In this document: piece by piece, positions 1 through 8,950 of the stretch | Layout of the letters: each line of letters begins with the position of its first letter | Position numbering within the stretch: the first letter of the stretch is position 1 | Source: Sneathiella chinensis | Lineage (GTDB): Bacteria; Pseudomonadota; Alphaproteobacteria; Sneathiellales; Sneathiellaceae | DNA: 64,000 nt | Assembly: GCF_012720115.1 (NCBI RefSeq) | Contig: NZ_VNWN01000002.1 | Coordinates: 434,001 to 498,000, forward strand | Direction: 5' to 3' | The notes under the pieces: model-generated | Database searches by the model: none | Told to the model about the DNA's origin: nothing | What the model saw: only the letters and a program-made list of their open reading frames with translations | Made by a program: the position numbers and the translations under genes

Positions 1-442
1 GGGCATAGGAATCCGCCTTGTCCGTCAGGCCCATGGCTTCCAGAATTTCCGCCGTCCGCCGTTTTGCCTTGGGCACACCATACAACCCGGCCTGAAACTC
101 CATCACTTCGCGGGCGGAGAAAAACGCGTCGAGGTTCAATTCCTGCGGAACCACCCCAAGGGACAGCCGGGCCTGACGCATCTGGGCCTGAATGTCATAG
201 CCGCAGACGCGGGCGGTGCCGGATGTCTTGTTGACCAGTCCGGCCAGAATGTTGATCAGGGTCGATTTACCGGCGCCGTTTGGTCCCAGCAGGCCAAAGA
301 ACGACCCGCGCGGCACGTCCAGACTGATGCCTTTCAGCGCTTCCTTGTCCGGCACGGAGCCCTTTCCCTTGTAGATTTTGCGAAGATCGCGGACTTCAAG
401 GGCGTTGGCGGGGGATGCGCTGGCAAGGGCGGAGGCATTCAT
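1..442 (-). CDS. ABC-2 type transporter ATP-binding protein (partial, N-terminal 147 residues)
   Basis: This is the ATPase subunit of an ABC exporter, cut by the left edge of the window. Reading leftwards from the ATG at 442, an alanine-rich start is followed by an ABC domain with Walker A (GPNGAGKST, about residues 54-62), and then a Q-loop region (VVPQELN). The spacing and sequence resemble the CcmA/NodI/DrrA class that pairs with ABC-2 permeases. The signature motif and Walker B lie outside the window, so the substrate cannot be guessed. A permease gene would be expected further left. A perfect inverted repeat lies just upstream of the start at 469-497. Confidence 0.88.
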   Translation of the reverse strand, partial: MNASALASASPANALEVRDLRKIYKGKGSVPDKEALKGISLDVPRGSFFGLLGPNGAGKSTLINILAGLVNKTSGTARVCGYDIQAQMRQARLSLGVVPQELNLDAFFSAREVMEFQAGLYGVPKAKRRTAEILEAMGLTDKADSYA

Positions 443-468
443 GACGGGTTTTCTCTTCGTTCAAACTG

Positions 469-497
469 TTTCGCAACGTGATTTCAGGGTTGCGAAA
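469..497. repeat. Perfect 9-bp inverted repeat upstream of the ABC ATPase
   Basis: TTTCGCAAC (469-477) and GTTGCGAAA (489-497) form a perfect inverted repeat around an 11-nt spacer. It starts 27 bases upstream of the ABC ATPase start codon, in the divergent gap before the zinc-finger gene. The arm centres are about two helical turns apart (20 bp), which suits a dimeric repressor site. A hairpin in the leader RNA is also possible. It is not followed by a T-run. Confidence 0.4.
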
Positions 498-607
498 GCA
501 CGGGCAATCGATATCATCCGGTCCATGTCTGGACACCGCTAGAAGACTTAATGACTGCGGCGTTCCGATGCAAGCATTCTGAGAGATATTAGGAATTGGA
601 ACCGGCC

Positions 608-787
608 ATGGAAGCCCCTGAAAAAACCGAAGTTGAAACCCTGAAAGTAGCCTGTGACGGTGGAAAGGGCGCCCTGGGTCACCCGCGTGTGTATCTGAAT
701 CTGGGCGACAAGGGACAGGTTGAATGCCCCTATTGTGGCCATCTTTTTGTTCTGAAAGAAGGCGCCAAGATCTCTGACGCCCACTGA
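608..787 (+). CDS. zf-CHCC zinc-finger domain protein (NdufS6-like), 59 aa
   Basis: This small protein carries a single zinc-binding motif: one Cys early on, then a GHP segment, and a C-terminal CPYC, in the pattern of the zf-CHCC family related to the complex I accessory subunit NdufS6. Bacterial members are about 60 residues, matching this one. I chose the ATG at 608 over an in-frame TTG at 596 because a GGAA stretch lies just upstream of it. In alphaproteobacteria such genes often stand near polA or electron-transport genes. The role in the cell is not established from the sequence; zinc binding is inferred from the Cys/His pattern. Confidence 0.8.
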   Translation: MEAPEKTEVETLKVACDGGKGALGHPRVYLNLGDKGQVECPYCGHLFVLKEGAKISDAH

Positions 788-852
788 TCTCGTCCGGCCC
801 GGCGATGCCGGGTCCCCCGACTGAACATACAGGAACAGAACAAGGCAGCCCC

Positions 853-3744
853 ATGCAGGAAGCAGACGTTACAGGCGATCCGAACCAGAAACACCGTGTG
901 TATCTGGTGGACGGGTCCGGCTATATTTTTCGCGCCTATTTTGCGATGATCCGCGGGCGCGGGCCGTTGACCCGGTCTGACGGAACGCCAACCGGGGCGG
1001 TGCTCGGCTTCTCGAACATGTTGTTCAAGCTGATTCAGGATACCCAGCGCGACGGGCGGGTCAGCCATCTGGCCGTGATCTTTGATTCCAGCCGCAAAAC
1101 CTTCCGCAGCGAAATCTATCCTGACTACAAGGCCAACCGGGATGCCCCGCCGGAGGATCTGGTGCCGCAGTTCCCGCTGGTCCGGGATGCAACGCGGGCC
1201 TTTAATGTTCCGGCAATCGAGAAACCGGGTTTCGAGGCGGATGACATCATCGCCACCTATGCCCGGCAGGCCCGCGAGCGGGACATGGAATGCGTGATTG
1301 TCTCGTCCGACAAGGACCTGATGCAGCTTGTCGGCGGACCGGTGAGCATGCTGGACCCCATGAAGAACAAGTCGATCGGCACGGATGAGGTGTTCGAGAA
1401 ATTCGGCGTTGGCCCGGAACGGGTGGTGGATATTCAGTCCCTTGCGGGGGATAGCGTGGATAACGTCCCCGGTGTGCCCGGCATTGGCATCAAGACAGCG
1501 GCCCTGCTGATCAATGAATATGGGGATCTGGATACCCTGCTGGAGCGGGCCGGTGAAATCAAGCAGAAGGGACGCCGCGAAAAGCTGCTGGAACATGCGG
1601 ACATGGCGCGGATCAGTCGGGAGCTTGTCCGGCTGAAGGACGACGTGGATCTGGAGCAGGACGTGCTGGACCTGAACATCCAGTACCCGGACGCGGATGC
1701 CCTGATGGCGTTCCTGCATGAAAACGAGTTTTCCCAGTTGGTCGGGCGGGTCTCCTCCTTTTTCGGGGATGAATTCAAGGCGGCCGGTCAGGCCCTGCCC
1801 CAGACCCCGGCAAAACGGGAGGAGGGCGGAGCCGCCCCTGCCGTGGCGGTTGCCCCGGATGTGCTCTCGGCGGAAAAGGATTACAGCACGGTCACCACGC
1901 TGGAGGCCTTGCAGGAATGGGTCGACAGGGCACGGTATGTGGGGCATGTGGCTGTGGATACGGAAACCACCAGCCTGAACGCCATGCAGGCCGATCTTGT
2001 GGGTATTTCCCTGTGTATCGATCCGGGCAAGGCTTGCTATATTCCGCTCGGGCATATCAAGCCTGCGGTTCAGGGCGGGTTCGATTTCGGGGCCGATGAT
2101 GCGGCAGGCCTTGAGGACAAGGCGCCGGACCAGCTTCCCAAGGACAAGGTTCTTGAGGTCCTGAAACCCCTGCTGGCCGATCCCGGTGTCCTGAAGATCG
2201 GGCAGAATATCAAGTATGACCAGATCATCCTGCAAAATGAAGGGGTCGAGGTAACCCCCATCGACGACACCATGCTGTTGTCCTATGTGCAGGCTGGCGG
2301 GTTGCATGGTCATGGCATGGATGAACTGGCGAAACTTCATCTGGATATGACCACCATCCCCTACAAGGAGGTGACCGGCACCGGCAGGTCCCAGATCACC
2401 TTCGCCGAGGTTCCCATCGACAAGGCGACCGAATATGCGGCCGAGGATGCGGATATCACCCTGCGTTTGCACAAGGTTCTGAAACCGGGGTTGTACACCA
2501 AAGGCGTGGCCACCTTGTACGAGACGATCGAGCGGCCGCTGGTGCCCGTCATTGCCCAGATGGAGCGGGAAGGGATCAAGGTTGATGCGGCCTTCCTGAA
2601 AGAGCTGTCCGATGATTTCGGCGCCCGCATGGAGCAATATGTGAGCGAAATCCACGCGCTGGCCGGGGAGGAGTTCAACGTCGCGTCCCCCAAGCAGCTT
2701 GGGGAAATCCTGTTTGACAAGATGGAACTGAAGGGCGGCAAGAAAGGCAAGACCGGAGCCTATACCACCGATGTGACGGTTCTGGAGACGCTGGCAGGCG
2801 AAGGGGTCGAATTGGCGGCGCGGGTGCTGGAGTGGCGCCAGCTTGCCAAGCTGAAAAGCACCTATACGGATGCCCTGCAGGCGCAGGTCAATCCGCAGAC
2901 AAACCGGATCCATACCTCGTTCAGTCTGGCAGCGGCGGCCACCGGGCGTCTGGCTTCCAGCGAGCCCAACCTGCAGAATATCCCGATCCGCACCGAAGAG
3001 GGGCGCAAGCTGCGCCATGCCTTCATTGCAAAACCGGGTCACAAGCTGATCAGCGCCGACTATTCCCAGATCGAACTGCGCCTGCTGGCCCATATCGCCG
3101 ATATCGACAGTCTGAAACAGGCCTTTGATGAAGGGCTGGACATTCACGCCAAAACCGCGTCACAGGTCTTTGGCATTCCGCTGGAAGGCATGGACCCCAT
3201 GATGCGTCGCTCTGCGAAGGCGATCAACTTCGGGATCATCTATGGCATCAGCGCCTTCGGTCTGGCCCGTCAGTTGGATGTGTCTCGCGGTCAGGCAAAG
3301 GACTATATTGACGCCTATTTCGAGCAGTATCCGGGCATTCGCAAATATATGGAGGCAACCAAGGTCTTCTGTCATGAGCATGGCTATGTCCAGACCCTGT
3401 TCGGGCGCCGCGTTCATTTGCCGGGCATCAACGACAAGAACGGTGCCCGTCGCAGTTTCTCGGAGCGGGCAGCCATCAACGCCCCCATTCAGGGATCGGC
3501 GGCGGATATTATCAAGCGAGCCATGATCCGGGTGCCGGATGCCTTGCAGGATGCCGGTCTGAACGGGCGGATGCTGTTGCAGGTGCATGACGAACTGATC
3601 TTCGAGGTGCCCGAAAGCGAGGCGGAGAAAACCGCCGCCGTGATCAAGACGGTGATGGAGAAAGCCGCCCTTCCGGCTGTCGAGATTTCGGTGCCCCTGA
3701 TTGTGGATGCCGGGATCGGGGATAACTGGGGCGAGGCACACTAG
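853..3744 (+). CDS. polA: DNA polymerase I
   Basis: DNA polymerase I, 963 aa, acts in Okazaki fragment maturation and excision-repair gap filling. Three domains are visible in order: a 5'-3' exonuclease (about residues 10-310), a 3'-5' exonuclease with the DTET motif, which suggests proofreading is retained, and a family A polymerase. Motif A (SADYSQIELRLLAHIA), motif B (RRSAKAINFGIIYG) and motif C (LLQVHDELIFEVP) are all intact. The ATG at 853 is used because it aligns with the family start and has AAGG upstream; an in-frame extension to 805 carries no conserved sequence. The AEC transporter follows after 53 bp. Confidence 0.97.
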   Translation: MQEADVTGDPNQKHRVYLVDGSGYIFRAYFAMIRGRGPLTRSDGTPTGAVLGFSNMLFKLIQDTQRDGRVSHLAVIFDSSRKTFRSEIYPDYKANRDAPPEDLVPQFPLVRDATRAFNVPAIEKPGFEADDIIATYARQARERDMECVIVSSDKDLMQLVGGPVSMLDPMKNKSIGTDEVFEKFGVGPERVVDIQSLAGDSVDNVPGVPGIGIKTAALLINEYGDLDTLLERAGEIKQKGRREKLLEHADMARISRELVRLKDDVDLEQDVLDLNIQYPDADALMAFLHENEFSQLVGRVSSFFGDEFKAAGQALPQTPAKREEGGAAPAVAVAPDVLSAEKDYSTVTTLEALQEWVDRARYVGHVAVDTETTSLNAMQADLVGISLCIDPGKACYIPLGHIKPAVQGGFDFGADDAAGLEDKAPDQLPKDKVLEVLKPLLADPGVLKIGQNIKYDQIILQNEGVEVTPIDDTMLLSYVQAGGLHGHGMDELAKLHLDMTTIPYKEVTGTGRSQITFAEVPIDKATEYAAEDADITLRLHKVLKPGLYTKGVATLYETIERPLVPVIAQMEREGIKVDAAFLKELSDDFGARMEQYVSEIHALAGEEFNVASPKQLGEILFDKMELKGGKKGKTGAYTTDVTVLETLAGEGVELAARVLEWRQLAKLKSTYTDALQAQVNPQTNRIHTSFSLAAAATGRLASSEPNLQNIPIRTEEGRKLRHAFIAKPGHKLISADYSQIELRLLAHIADIDSLKQAFDEGLDIHAKTASQVFGIPLEGMDPMMRRSAKAINFGIIYGISAFGLARQLDVSRGQAKDYIDAYFEQYPGIRKYMEATKVFCHEHGYVQTLFGRRVHLPGINDKNGARRSFSERAAINAPIQGSAADIIKRAMIRVPDALQDAGLNGRMLLQVHDELIFEVPESEAEKTAAVIKTVMEKAALPAVEISVPLIVDAGIGDNWGEAH

Positions 3745-3765
3745 ACAATACCGGCTTTGGCGTAT

Positions 3766-3783
3766 CTGCCGGCAATCCGGCAG
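3766..3783 (+). terminator. 7-bp hairpin after polA (weak terminator candidate)
   Basis: CTGCCGG and CCGGCAG form a perfect 7-bp stem with a 4-nt CAAT loop, 21 bases after the polA stop and just before the AEC transporter start at 3798. No T-run follows, so it may be an RNA-stabilising or attenuating hairpin instead of a true intrinsic terminator. Confidence 0.35.
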
Positions 3784-3797
3784 GGAAATGTAGCGTA

Positions 3798-4748
3798 ATG
3801 ATTTCAGTCCTGTCCGTTGTCGGACCCATCTTCGCCCTTGTTGCCCTTGGCTATGTCAGTGTGCGATTGCGACTGTTCCCGGCGGAAGGTGTGTCGGGAC
3901 TGATTTCCTTTGTGAACAATTTCGCGACGCCGTGTCTTCTGTTTCAGGCCATGCTGACGGTGGATTTTTCCACCGCCTTCAATCCGCGCTATCTACTGTC
4001 CTTCTATATCGGGGCGTTTGCCTGCTTCTTTGTGGGTTTCTTGATCGCGCGGTATGTCTTCAGGCGCCGGGCCGGGGAATCCGTGGCCGTGGCCTTTTCC
4101 GCCTATTTCACCAATACGATCCTGCTGGGCCTGCCGATCATTCAGCGGGCCTATGGGGACGAGGCGTTGCCATACCTCTTTGCCATCGTCGGGTTCCATG
4201 CCCCGATTTTGATGAGCTTTGGCATGCTGGTTATGGAATTTGCACGGCGCGATGGGGCCCCCATGAAGGCGGCCCTGATACAATCCCTGTCAAAGGTGGT
4301 GCGAAACCCGTTGCTAATCGGGATTACCCTTGGGATTACGGCCAATCTTTCCGGCATTGACCTGCCCGAAGTGGTGGATGTGGCCACCCAGATGATGGCG
4401 ACGGCGGTTCTGCCAGCGGCCCTGTTCGGGCTGGGCGGTGCCTTGAACCAGTATAAATTGCGGGAAAGCTGGCAACAGGCGCTGGTCTCGTCCCTGCTGA
4501 AGCTGTGCCTGCATCCGGCCATTGCCCTTGTCCTGTGCCATTATGTCTTTGGCCTGCCGTGGGAGATGACGCGGGTCGCGGTCCTGACGGCGGCCATGCC
4601 GTCGGGCCTCAACGTCTATATCTTCGCCACCTTCTATAACCGCTCAACGGATATTGCGGCGAATACCATCCTGCAAAGCACGGTGCTTGGGGTGGTGACC
4701 ATTTCAACATGGTTGCTGCTGCTGGAATATCTGGCGGCGCGGCTGTAA
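3798..4748 (+). CDS. AEC (auxin efflux carrier) family transporter
   Basis: This integral membrane protein of 316 aa has about ten predicted hydrophobic segments in the five-plus-five arrangement of the AEC family (PF03547). Family features visible here are an N-terminal helix pair, a conserved NNFATPCLLF segment, and a C-terminal LTAAMPSGLNVYIFA stretch that matches the family's second conserved half. Bacterial AEC members export or import small carboxylates such as malate or malonate; no substrate can be assigned here. The gene lies 53 bp after polA and converges on arfB with only 18 bp between stops. Confidence 0.88.
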   Translation: MISVLSVVGPIFALVALGYVSVRLRLFPAEGVSGLISFVNNFATPCLLFQAMLTVDFSTAFNPRYLLSFYIGAFACFFVGFLIARYVFRRRAGESVAVAFSAYFTNTILLGLPIIQRAYGDEALPYLFAIVGFHAPILMSFGMLVMEFARRDGAPMKAALIQSLSKVVRNPLLIGITLGITANLSGIDLPEVVDVATQMMATAVLPAALFGLGGALNQYKLRESWQQALVSSLLKLCLHPAIALVLCHYVFGLPWEMTRVAVLTAAMPSGLNVYIFATFYNRSTDIAANTILQSTVLGVVTISTWLLLLEYLAARL

Positions 4749-4766
4749 CAAGCGGAACAGGGCCCC

Positions 4767-5186
4767 CTAGTCGTAGGAGACCTTGCGGCGGGTTTTCTTG
4801 AGGTCGCCGCGTTGCTGCTTCTTGTCGAGCCGTTTCATTTTTGAGGAATAGGTGGGCTTGGTCGGGCGGCGGTGCTTGGGCACGATGGTGGCCTCCCGGA
4901 TCAGGTCAACAAGGCGGTCCTGTGCGGCCTTGCGGTTGCGGTCCTGACTTCGAAATTCATTGGCGGTTAGCACAATGACCCCGTCCTTGGTCATTTTCTG
5001 CCCGGCGATCCGGCGCAGACGGCTGAAAACATCCGCCGGGATGCCGGGGCTGTTCCGGGCATCGAAGCGGATCTGGACGGCGGTCTCGACCTTGTTCACA
5101 TTCTGTCCGCCCGGCCCGGACGCGCGGATAAAACTTTCCTTTATCTCGTCTTCATCAATCTGGATTTTGGGCGTGACAGTGATCAT
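4767..5186 (-). CDS. arfB: Alternative ribosome-rescue factor ArfB (peptidyl-tRNA hydrolase)
   Basis: This 139-aa release-factor homologue frees ribosomes stalled on non-stop mRNA by hydrolysing peptidyl-tRNA. The catalytic GGQ lies at residues 26-28 inside GPGGQNVNK. The last 40 residues are rich in Lys and Arg (PTKPTYSSKMKRL, then KKTRRK), which in ArfB inserts into the empty mRNA channel. The length matches E. coli YaeJ/ArfB (140 aa), and there is no codon-recognition domain, which separates it from RF1 and RF2. A hairpin terminator separates it from the upstream dehydrogenase gene. Confidence 0.93.
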   Translation of the reverse strand: MITVTPKIQIDEDEIKESFIRASGPGGQNVNKVETAVQIRFDARNSPGIPADVFSRLRRIAGQKMTKDGVIVLTANEFRSQDRNRKAAQDRLVDLIREATIVPKHRRPTKPTYSSKMKRLDKKQQRGDLKKTRRKVSYD

Positions 5187-5198
5187 GGCTTTAATGGC

Positions 5199-5223
5199 AA
5201 AGGCCCGGATTGACCGGGCCTTT
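5199..5223 (-). terminator. Hairpin terminator downstream of the 2-hydroxyacid dehydrogenase gene
   Basis: A perfect 10-bp stem (AAAGGCCCGG / CCGGGCCTTT) with a 5-nt loop lies 20 bases past the dehydrogenase stop and 12 bases upstream of the arfB start. The T-run is only three bases plus interruptions, so termination may be partial. arfB would then depend on readthrough or on its own weak promoter. Confidence 0.65.
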
Positions 5224-5243
5224 CGTTGTTTTCCTGTTGTCGG

Positions 5244-6230
5244 TTACAGCATGGCCTGAACAACACGGTCCGGCGGGGTATGCCCGTCGATGAAGGTCTT
5301 GATATTGATCAGGACCTTTTCTCCCATGTCAATCCGCCCTTCAATGGTTGCTGAACCCATATGGGGCAGCAGGATCACATTGTCCAGTTCCAGAAGTTTC
5401 GGGTTTACGGCGGGTTCATGTTCGAACACGTCAAGGCCGGCCCCGGCCAGATCGCCGTTGCGCAGCATCCGGGTCAGGGCATTTTCGTCCACGACCTCGC
5501 CGCGGGAGGTGTTGACCACATAGGCGTGTTTCGGCATCAGTTTCAGGCGCCGGGAATTGAGCAGGTGGAACGTGCCGGGGGTATGCGGGCAGTTGATGGA
5601 GATGATATCCATCCGCGCCAGCATCTGGTCCAGGCTTTCCCAATAGGTGGCTTCCAGCTCGTCCTCAATGTAGTTCGGCAGCTTGTTGCGGTTGTGGTAG
5701 TGGATGGACAGACCAAAGGCCTTGGCACGGCGCGCCACGGCCTGACCGATCCGGCCCATGCCGATGATGCCAAGGCGCTTGCCCCAGATACGGTGGCCCA
5801 GCATGCCGGTCGGTGACCAGCCCTGCCAGTTTCCGGCCCGCATGACCCGTTCGCCTTCGGTCAGGCGGCGCGGGACAGCCATGATCAGCGCCATGGTCAT
5901 ATCGGCGGTATCCTCGGTCAGGACGCCGGGGGTGTTGGTGACGGTAATGCCCCGCCCGCGAGCGGTGGCAAGGTCGATATGATCCACACCGGTGCCGAAG
6001 CTGGCGATCAGTTTCAGGTTCGGGTTGGCCTGGCTGAGAACCCCAAGGTCAATCTTGTCGGTAACGGTCGGGACCAGTACATCGGCGGTTTGAACAGCCT
6101 CAATCAGCTCAATCTGCGACATGGGTTTGTCGTCATGATTAAGGCGGGTATCAAACAGCTCCATCATCCGGGTTTCGATGATATCGGGAAGTTTACGGGT
6201 AACAACGACAACCGGTTTTTTTTGTGACAT
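5244..6230 (-). CDS. D-isomer-specific 2-hydroxyacid dehydrogenase (glyoxylate/hydroxypyruvate reductase-like)
   Basis: This 328-aa cytosolic NAD(P)H-dependent dehydrogenase interconverts 2-oxo and D-2-hydroxy acids. The Rossmann motif GMGRIG is at 157-162 and the catalytic triad is R243 (in NTSRG), E272 and H290 (in LLPHMGSAT). The sequence RGRGITVTNTPGVLTEDTAD is the typical substrate-side loop of glyoxylate reductases (GyaR). Residue 181 after the second strand is Arg (HNRNK), which favours NADP(H); this cofactor call is inference. Glyoxylate or hydroxypyruvate is the likely substrate, but related phosphonate and formate dehydrogenases share the fold. Confidence 0.88.
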   Translation of the reverse strand: MSQKKPVVVVTRKLPDIIETRMMELFDTRLNHDDKPMSQIELIEAVQTADVLVPTVTDKIDLGVLSQANPNLKLIASFGTGVDHIDLATARGRGITVTNTPGVLTEDTADMTMALIMAVPRRLTEGERVMRAGNWQGWSPTGMLGHRIWGKRLGIIGMGRIGQAVARRAKAFGLSIHYHNRNKLPNYIEDELEATYWESLDQMLARMDIISINCPHTPGTFHLLNSRRLKLMPKHAYVVNTSRGEVVDENALTRMLRNGDLAGAGLDVFEHEPAVNPKLLELDNVILLPHMGSATIEGRIDMGEKVLINIKTFIDGHTPPDRVVQAML

Positions 6231-6412
6231 TTGGCTCTCTCTTCCAACGGCCTTTTTTTATGGTGACCTCTTGCCGTTTTTTCTAGCAGATACAGACCGA
6301 TCAGACAAATTCTGCCTTGCCGGTCGACCCTGTTTTTTTGATTTCTTGACCCTGCAGCGGCTAACACGGCATAAAGGTCCCGGTATCATATCACCATAAA
6401 GAAGGCCGTTTC

Positions 6413-6910
6413 GTGAAAAGTTTTTTGACCCGGAATCTGTTTTTAGTCCTGTGCGTGCTGCTTGTGTCTGTTCCTGCCTTCCGGGCCATTGCGGAAACCG
6501 GCCTGCCGGTGCCGCGCTTTGTCTCTCTCGGCTCCAGCGAGGTGAACGTGCGGGTCGGTCCCGGCAAGCGCTATCCCATTTCCTGGGTTTTTGTGCGGAG
6601 CGGCTGGCCGGTCGAGATTATTGCCGAATATGAACACTGGCGGCAAATCCGGGATATCGAGGGCGAGACAGGCTGGGTGCACCGGAACCTGTTGTCCGGC
6701 CGCCGGACCATTCTGGTGACGGAAGACCCGCGCCCTCTTTATGAAGACCCGAAAGAGGATAGCGAGGTTCTGCTATTGGCTGAACCGGGGGTTCAGGGCA
6801 AGCTGCTGCAGTGTGACGGGGAATGGTGTCAGGTGGAGATCGCCGGAAACGAGGGATGGCTCCGGGCAAACCAGTTCTATGGTGTGTATGCCAACGAGAA
6901 AATCCGCTGA
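6413..6910 (+). CDS. Exported SH3-domain protein
   Basis: This 165-aa protein has a clear signal peptide (positive MKSFLTRN, hydrophobic core, AIA cleavage site near residue 27). Two bacterial SH3-like repeats follow: one around SSEVNVRVGPGKRYP to GETGWVHRNLLS, the other from about residue 100 ending in GNEGWLRANQFYGVY. Such proteins act in the periplasm, usually binding peptidoglycan or a partner enzyme. The start is GTG at 6413, supported by AGAAGG ten bases upstream. No catalytic domain is attached. The family is common in alphaproteobacteria as SH3 domain-containing proteins of unknown role. Confidence 0.85.
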   Translation: MKSFLTRNLFLVLCVLLVSVPAFRAIAETGLPVPRFVSLGSSEVNVRVGPGKRYPISWVFVRSGWPVEIIAEYEHWRQIRDIEGETGWVHRNLLSGRRTILVTEDPRPLYEDPKEDSEVLLLAEPGVQGKLLQCDGEWCQVEIAGNEGWLRANQFYGVYANEKIR

Positions 6911-6959
6911 GCCTGACCCGGCAAGGGGCGCGGGCGGTTCGTCGATCAACCGAAAGCCT

Positions 6960-7553
6960 TTAATCGAAATCTTCCGCCAAAGCCTCCCGTGTTGCGGCGC
7001 CCAGCATGGCCATATGCCCATAATTTGCATGTTCAATCCCCAGAATAATGGGGGAACTGCTGATTTTGAAATCCCGCTTCTGGGCCTCGCTCAAGGGAAA
7101 ATGCAGAAAATGGATGGACGAGGTCTTGCCGTCCGGGGTGGTGCGTTCCACTTCCTGTTCTGCGGTGGCGTAAATCTTTTCGTCATTGATCTGAAGATAG
7201 ACGGCTTCCTCGATATGCCCCAACTGGCGGAGGGTATAGTCCCGCCGGACCGGGTCATCAATTTCCAGCATCAGGGTGGCCACCAGTTCCGATCCGTTGG
7301 GGATCAGCGGGTTATAGGCGGTCAGTTCATCGGTAATCTGTTCCTCGCCGCCGCCCTCGATATAGAGCATTTCGTGAATTTGCGCCCACATGGTGGCGTA
7401 ATTCTCGAAATAGAAGGTGGCAAAGGGCCCGACGGACACCCGGCGGGGCTTTTTCAGGGCGACCAGTTGTGTCTTGTGTTCTTTGCGGATACGGGCGTAA
7501 TCCTCGACAGGCATGATGTCGTCCCGGGTGATCTCTTTTTTGAGGGCAGTCAT
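6960..7553 (-). CDS. DUF3501 family protein
   Basis: This 197-aa soluble protein is recognised as DUF3501 by its start (EITRDDIMPVEDYARIRKEHK), its central FYFENYATMWAQIHEMLYIEGG and its C-terminal LGIEHANYGHMAMLG segment. No cofactor motif is visible. It lies 12 bp after the GlpC-like Fe-S gene and, with rubrerythrin, forms a recurring three-gene cluster in proteobacteria. A role in peroxide or iron handling is inferred from context only. Of three consecutive candidate starts (GTG 7559, ATG 7556, ATG 7553), 7553 has the best spacing from AAGGA. Confidence 0.85.
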   Translation of the reverse strand: MTALKKEITRDDIMPVEDYARIRKEHKTQLVALKKPRRVSVGPFATFYFENYATMWAQIHEMLYIEGGGEEQITDELTAYNPLIPNGSELVATLMLEIDDPVRRDYTLRQLGHIEEAVYLQINDEKIYATAEQEVERTTPDGKTSSIHFLHFPLSEAQKRDFKISSSPIILGIEHANYGHMAMLGAATREALAEDFD

Positions 7554-7565
7554 CATCACTTCCTT

Positions 7566-8909
7566 TTAATCGGTCAGGCCATAGGCGGCGGCGACAAGTT
7601 CAATGGGATGAAGGGCCTTGCGACTTTCGGCCCCGTCACTGTCCAGTTTTTCCATCCCCTGCAGCAGATGTTCGGCGGCCAGCGGGCATTCCGATGCGAA
7701 ATAGGCAGCGCCGGATTTCAGGCTGGTGCGGGCGGCCGGGGTGCCCACCTTGATGGCCGTCTCGAAATTATCCTTCATGATCCCCCATGACCCGCCATGG
7801 CCGGAACAGCGCTCGACGACTGCGACGCGGGTTTCCGGGATCAGGCGGAGAAGTTCCGCCCCCTTGGCCCCCATATTCTGGGCGCGGGCGTGGCAGGCCA
7901 GATGCATGGAAACCGCCCCGTCCAAAGGCTGCATACCACCGGCCAGGCCTTCTTTCTTGGCGATATCCACCAGATATTCGGCAACGTCATAGGTGGCCTT
8001 GGACAGTTTTTCGACCGCCGGATTGCCGGGGACAATCAGCGGCCATTCAAATTTCAGCATCAGCGCGCAGGACGAGACAAGCGCGATAATGTCATATCCC
8101 TTGTCGATCCACCCGGCCAGTTCCGCCGAGACCTTGTCCGCGTTGTCGGCAACCGCCTTCAGGTCGCCCTGTTCCAGCAGGGGCATACCGCAACAGCCGG
8201 GATAGACAACCTCGGTCTCGACCCCGTTTCGGGCTAGAACCTTGCGGGTGGCCTCGCCAATGCCCGGATTGTTGTAATTGCCAAAACAGGTGGCATAGAT
8301 CACCGCCTTGCGGCCATGGGCCGGGGCATCGGGGTTCACGGTCAGGACATTGTCCCGGGCCCGATCCAGAAGGGTTTTCGAGTGATAGGGCGGCAGCGCC
8401 GCGTCCTTGTGAATGCCAAGGGTGCTTTCCATGATACCGCGGGTCAGGCCGTTCTTGCGATTGCTTGCCCAGTTGGCGATTGGCGCCACATGCTTGGCCA
8501 TGTTGCCATTGCGGTCGGTTTTTGCCAGTTGCCGGGGCACAAACTTGTCTTCGCCCTTCTTCTTTTCCACGGCCCGATAGCGCAGCATCAGATGCGGGAA
8601 ATCCAGATTGAATTCATGGGGCGGCACATAGGGGCATTTGGTCATGAAACACATGTCACACAGGGTGCAGGCATCGACCACCGGCTTGAAGTCGGCTGAC
8701 GATACGGTATCCAGTTCCCCGCTTTCCGACTCGTCGATCAGGTCGAACAGGCGCGGGAAGGAATCACACAGGTTGAAGCAGCGACGACAGCCATGACAGA
8801 TATCGAAGACCCGCCGCAGTTCCTCATCCAGCAGGGCTTCGTCGTAAAATTCGGGATCGTTCCAGTTGATGGGATGCCGCACGGGCGCATCAAGGCTTCC
8901 TTCACGCAT
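7566..8909 (-). CDS. GlpC-like heterodisulfide-reductase-related Fe-S protein
   Basis: This 447-aa electron-transfer protein has two N-terminal iron-sulfur motifs, [11 protein letters not shown] and [13 protein letters not shown], followed by two CCG (cysteine-rich) domains. The first CCG motif is intact (PGCCGMP), but the second is CSGHGG, so one Cys of the expected pair is replaced. The second 4Fe-4S motif has four residues, not three, before its last Cys. It resembles GlpC and the CCG subunits of heterodisulfide reductase and glycolate oxidase, but the gene order (rubrerythrin, this gene, DUF3501) suggests it feeds electrons to a peroxide or oxygen detoxification reaction. AGGAG precedes the ATG. 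A strong hairpin separates it from rubrerythrin. Confidence 0.85.
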   Translation of the reverse strand: MREGSLDAPVRHPINWNDPEFYDEALLDEELRRVFDICHGCRRCFNLCDSFPRLFDLIDESESGELDTVSSADFKPVVDACTLCDMCFMTKCPYVPPHEFNLDFPHLMLRYRAVEKKKGEDKFVPRQLAKTDRNGNMAKHVAPIANWASNRKNGLTRGIMESTLGIHKDAALPPYHSKTLLDRARDNVLTVNPDAPAHGRKAVIYATCFGNYNNPGIGEATRKVLARNGVETEVVYPGCCGMPLLEQGDLKAVADNADKVSAELAGWIDKGYDIIALVSSCALMLKFEWPLIVPGNPAVEKLSKATYDVAEYLVDIAKKEGLAGGMQPLDGAVSMHLACHARAQNMGAKGAELLRLIPETRVAVVERCSGHGGSWGIMKDNFETAIKVGTPAARTSLKSGAAYFASECPLAAEHLLQGMEKLDSDGAESRKALHPIELVAAAYGLTD

Positions 8910-8950
8910 GGGGACTCCTGTGGGTCAAGGCAACGCTGTGGTCAAATAAA

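Noticed and set aside
730-3147. An 805-codon open frame on the minus strand opposite polA
   Set aside because: It lies entirely antisense to a certain polA gene with all motifs. Such long antisense frames are expected in GC-rich coding DNA, and the translation matches no family I recognise.
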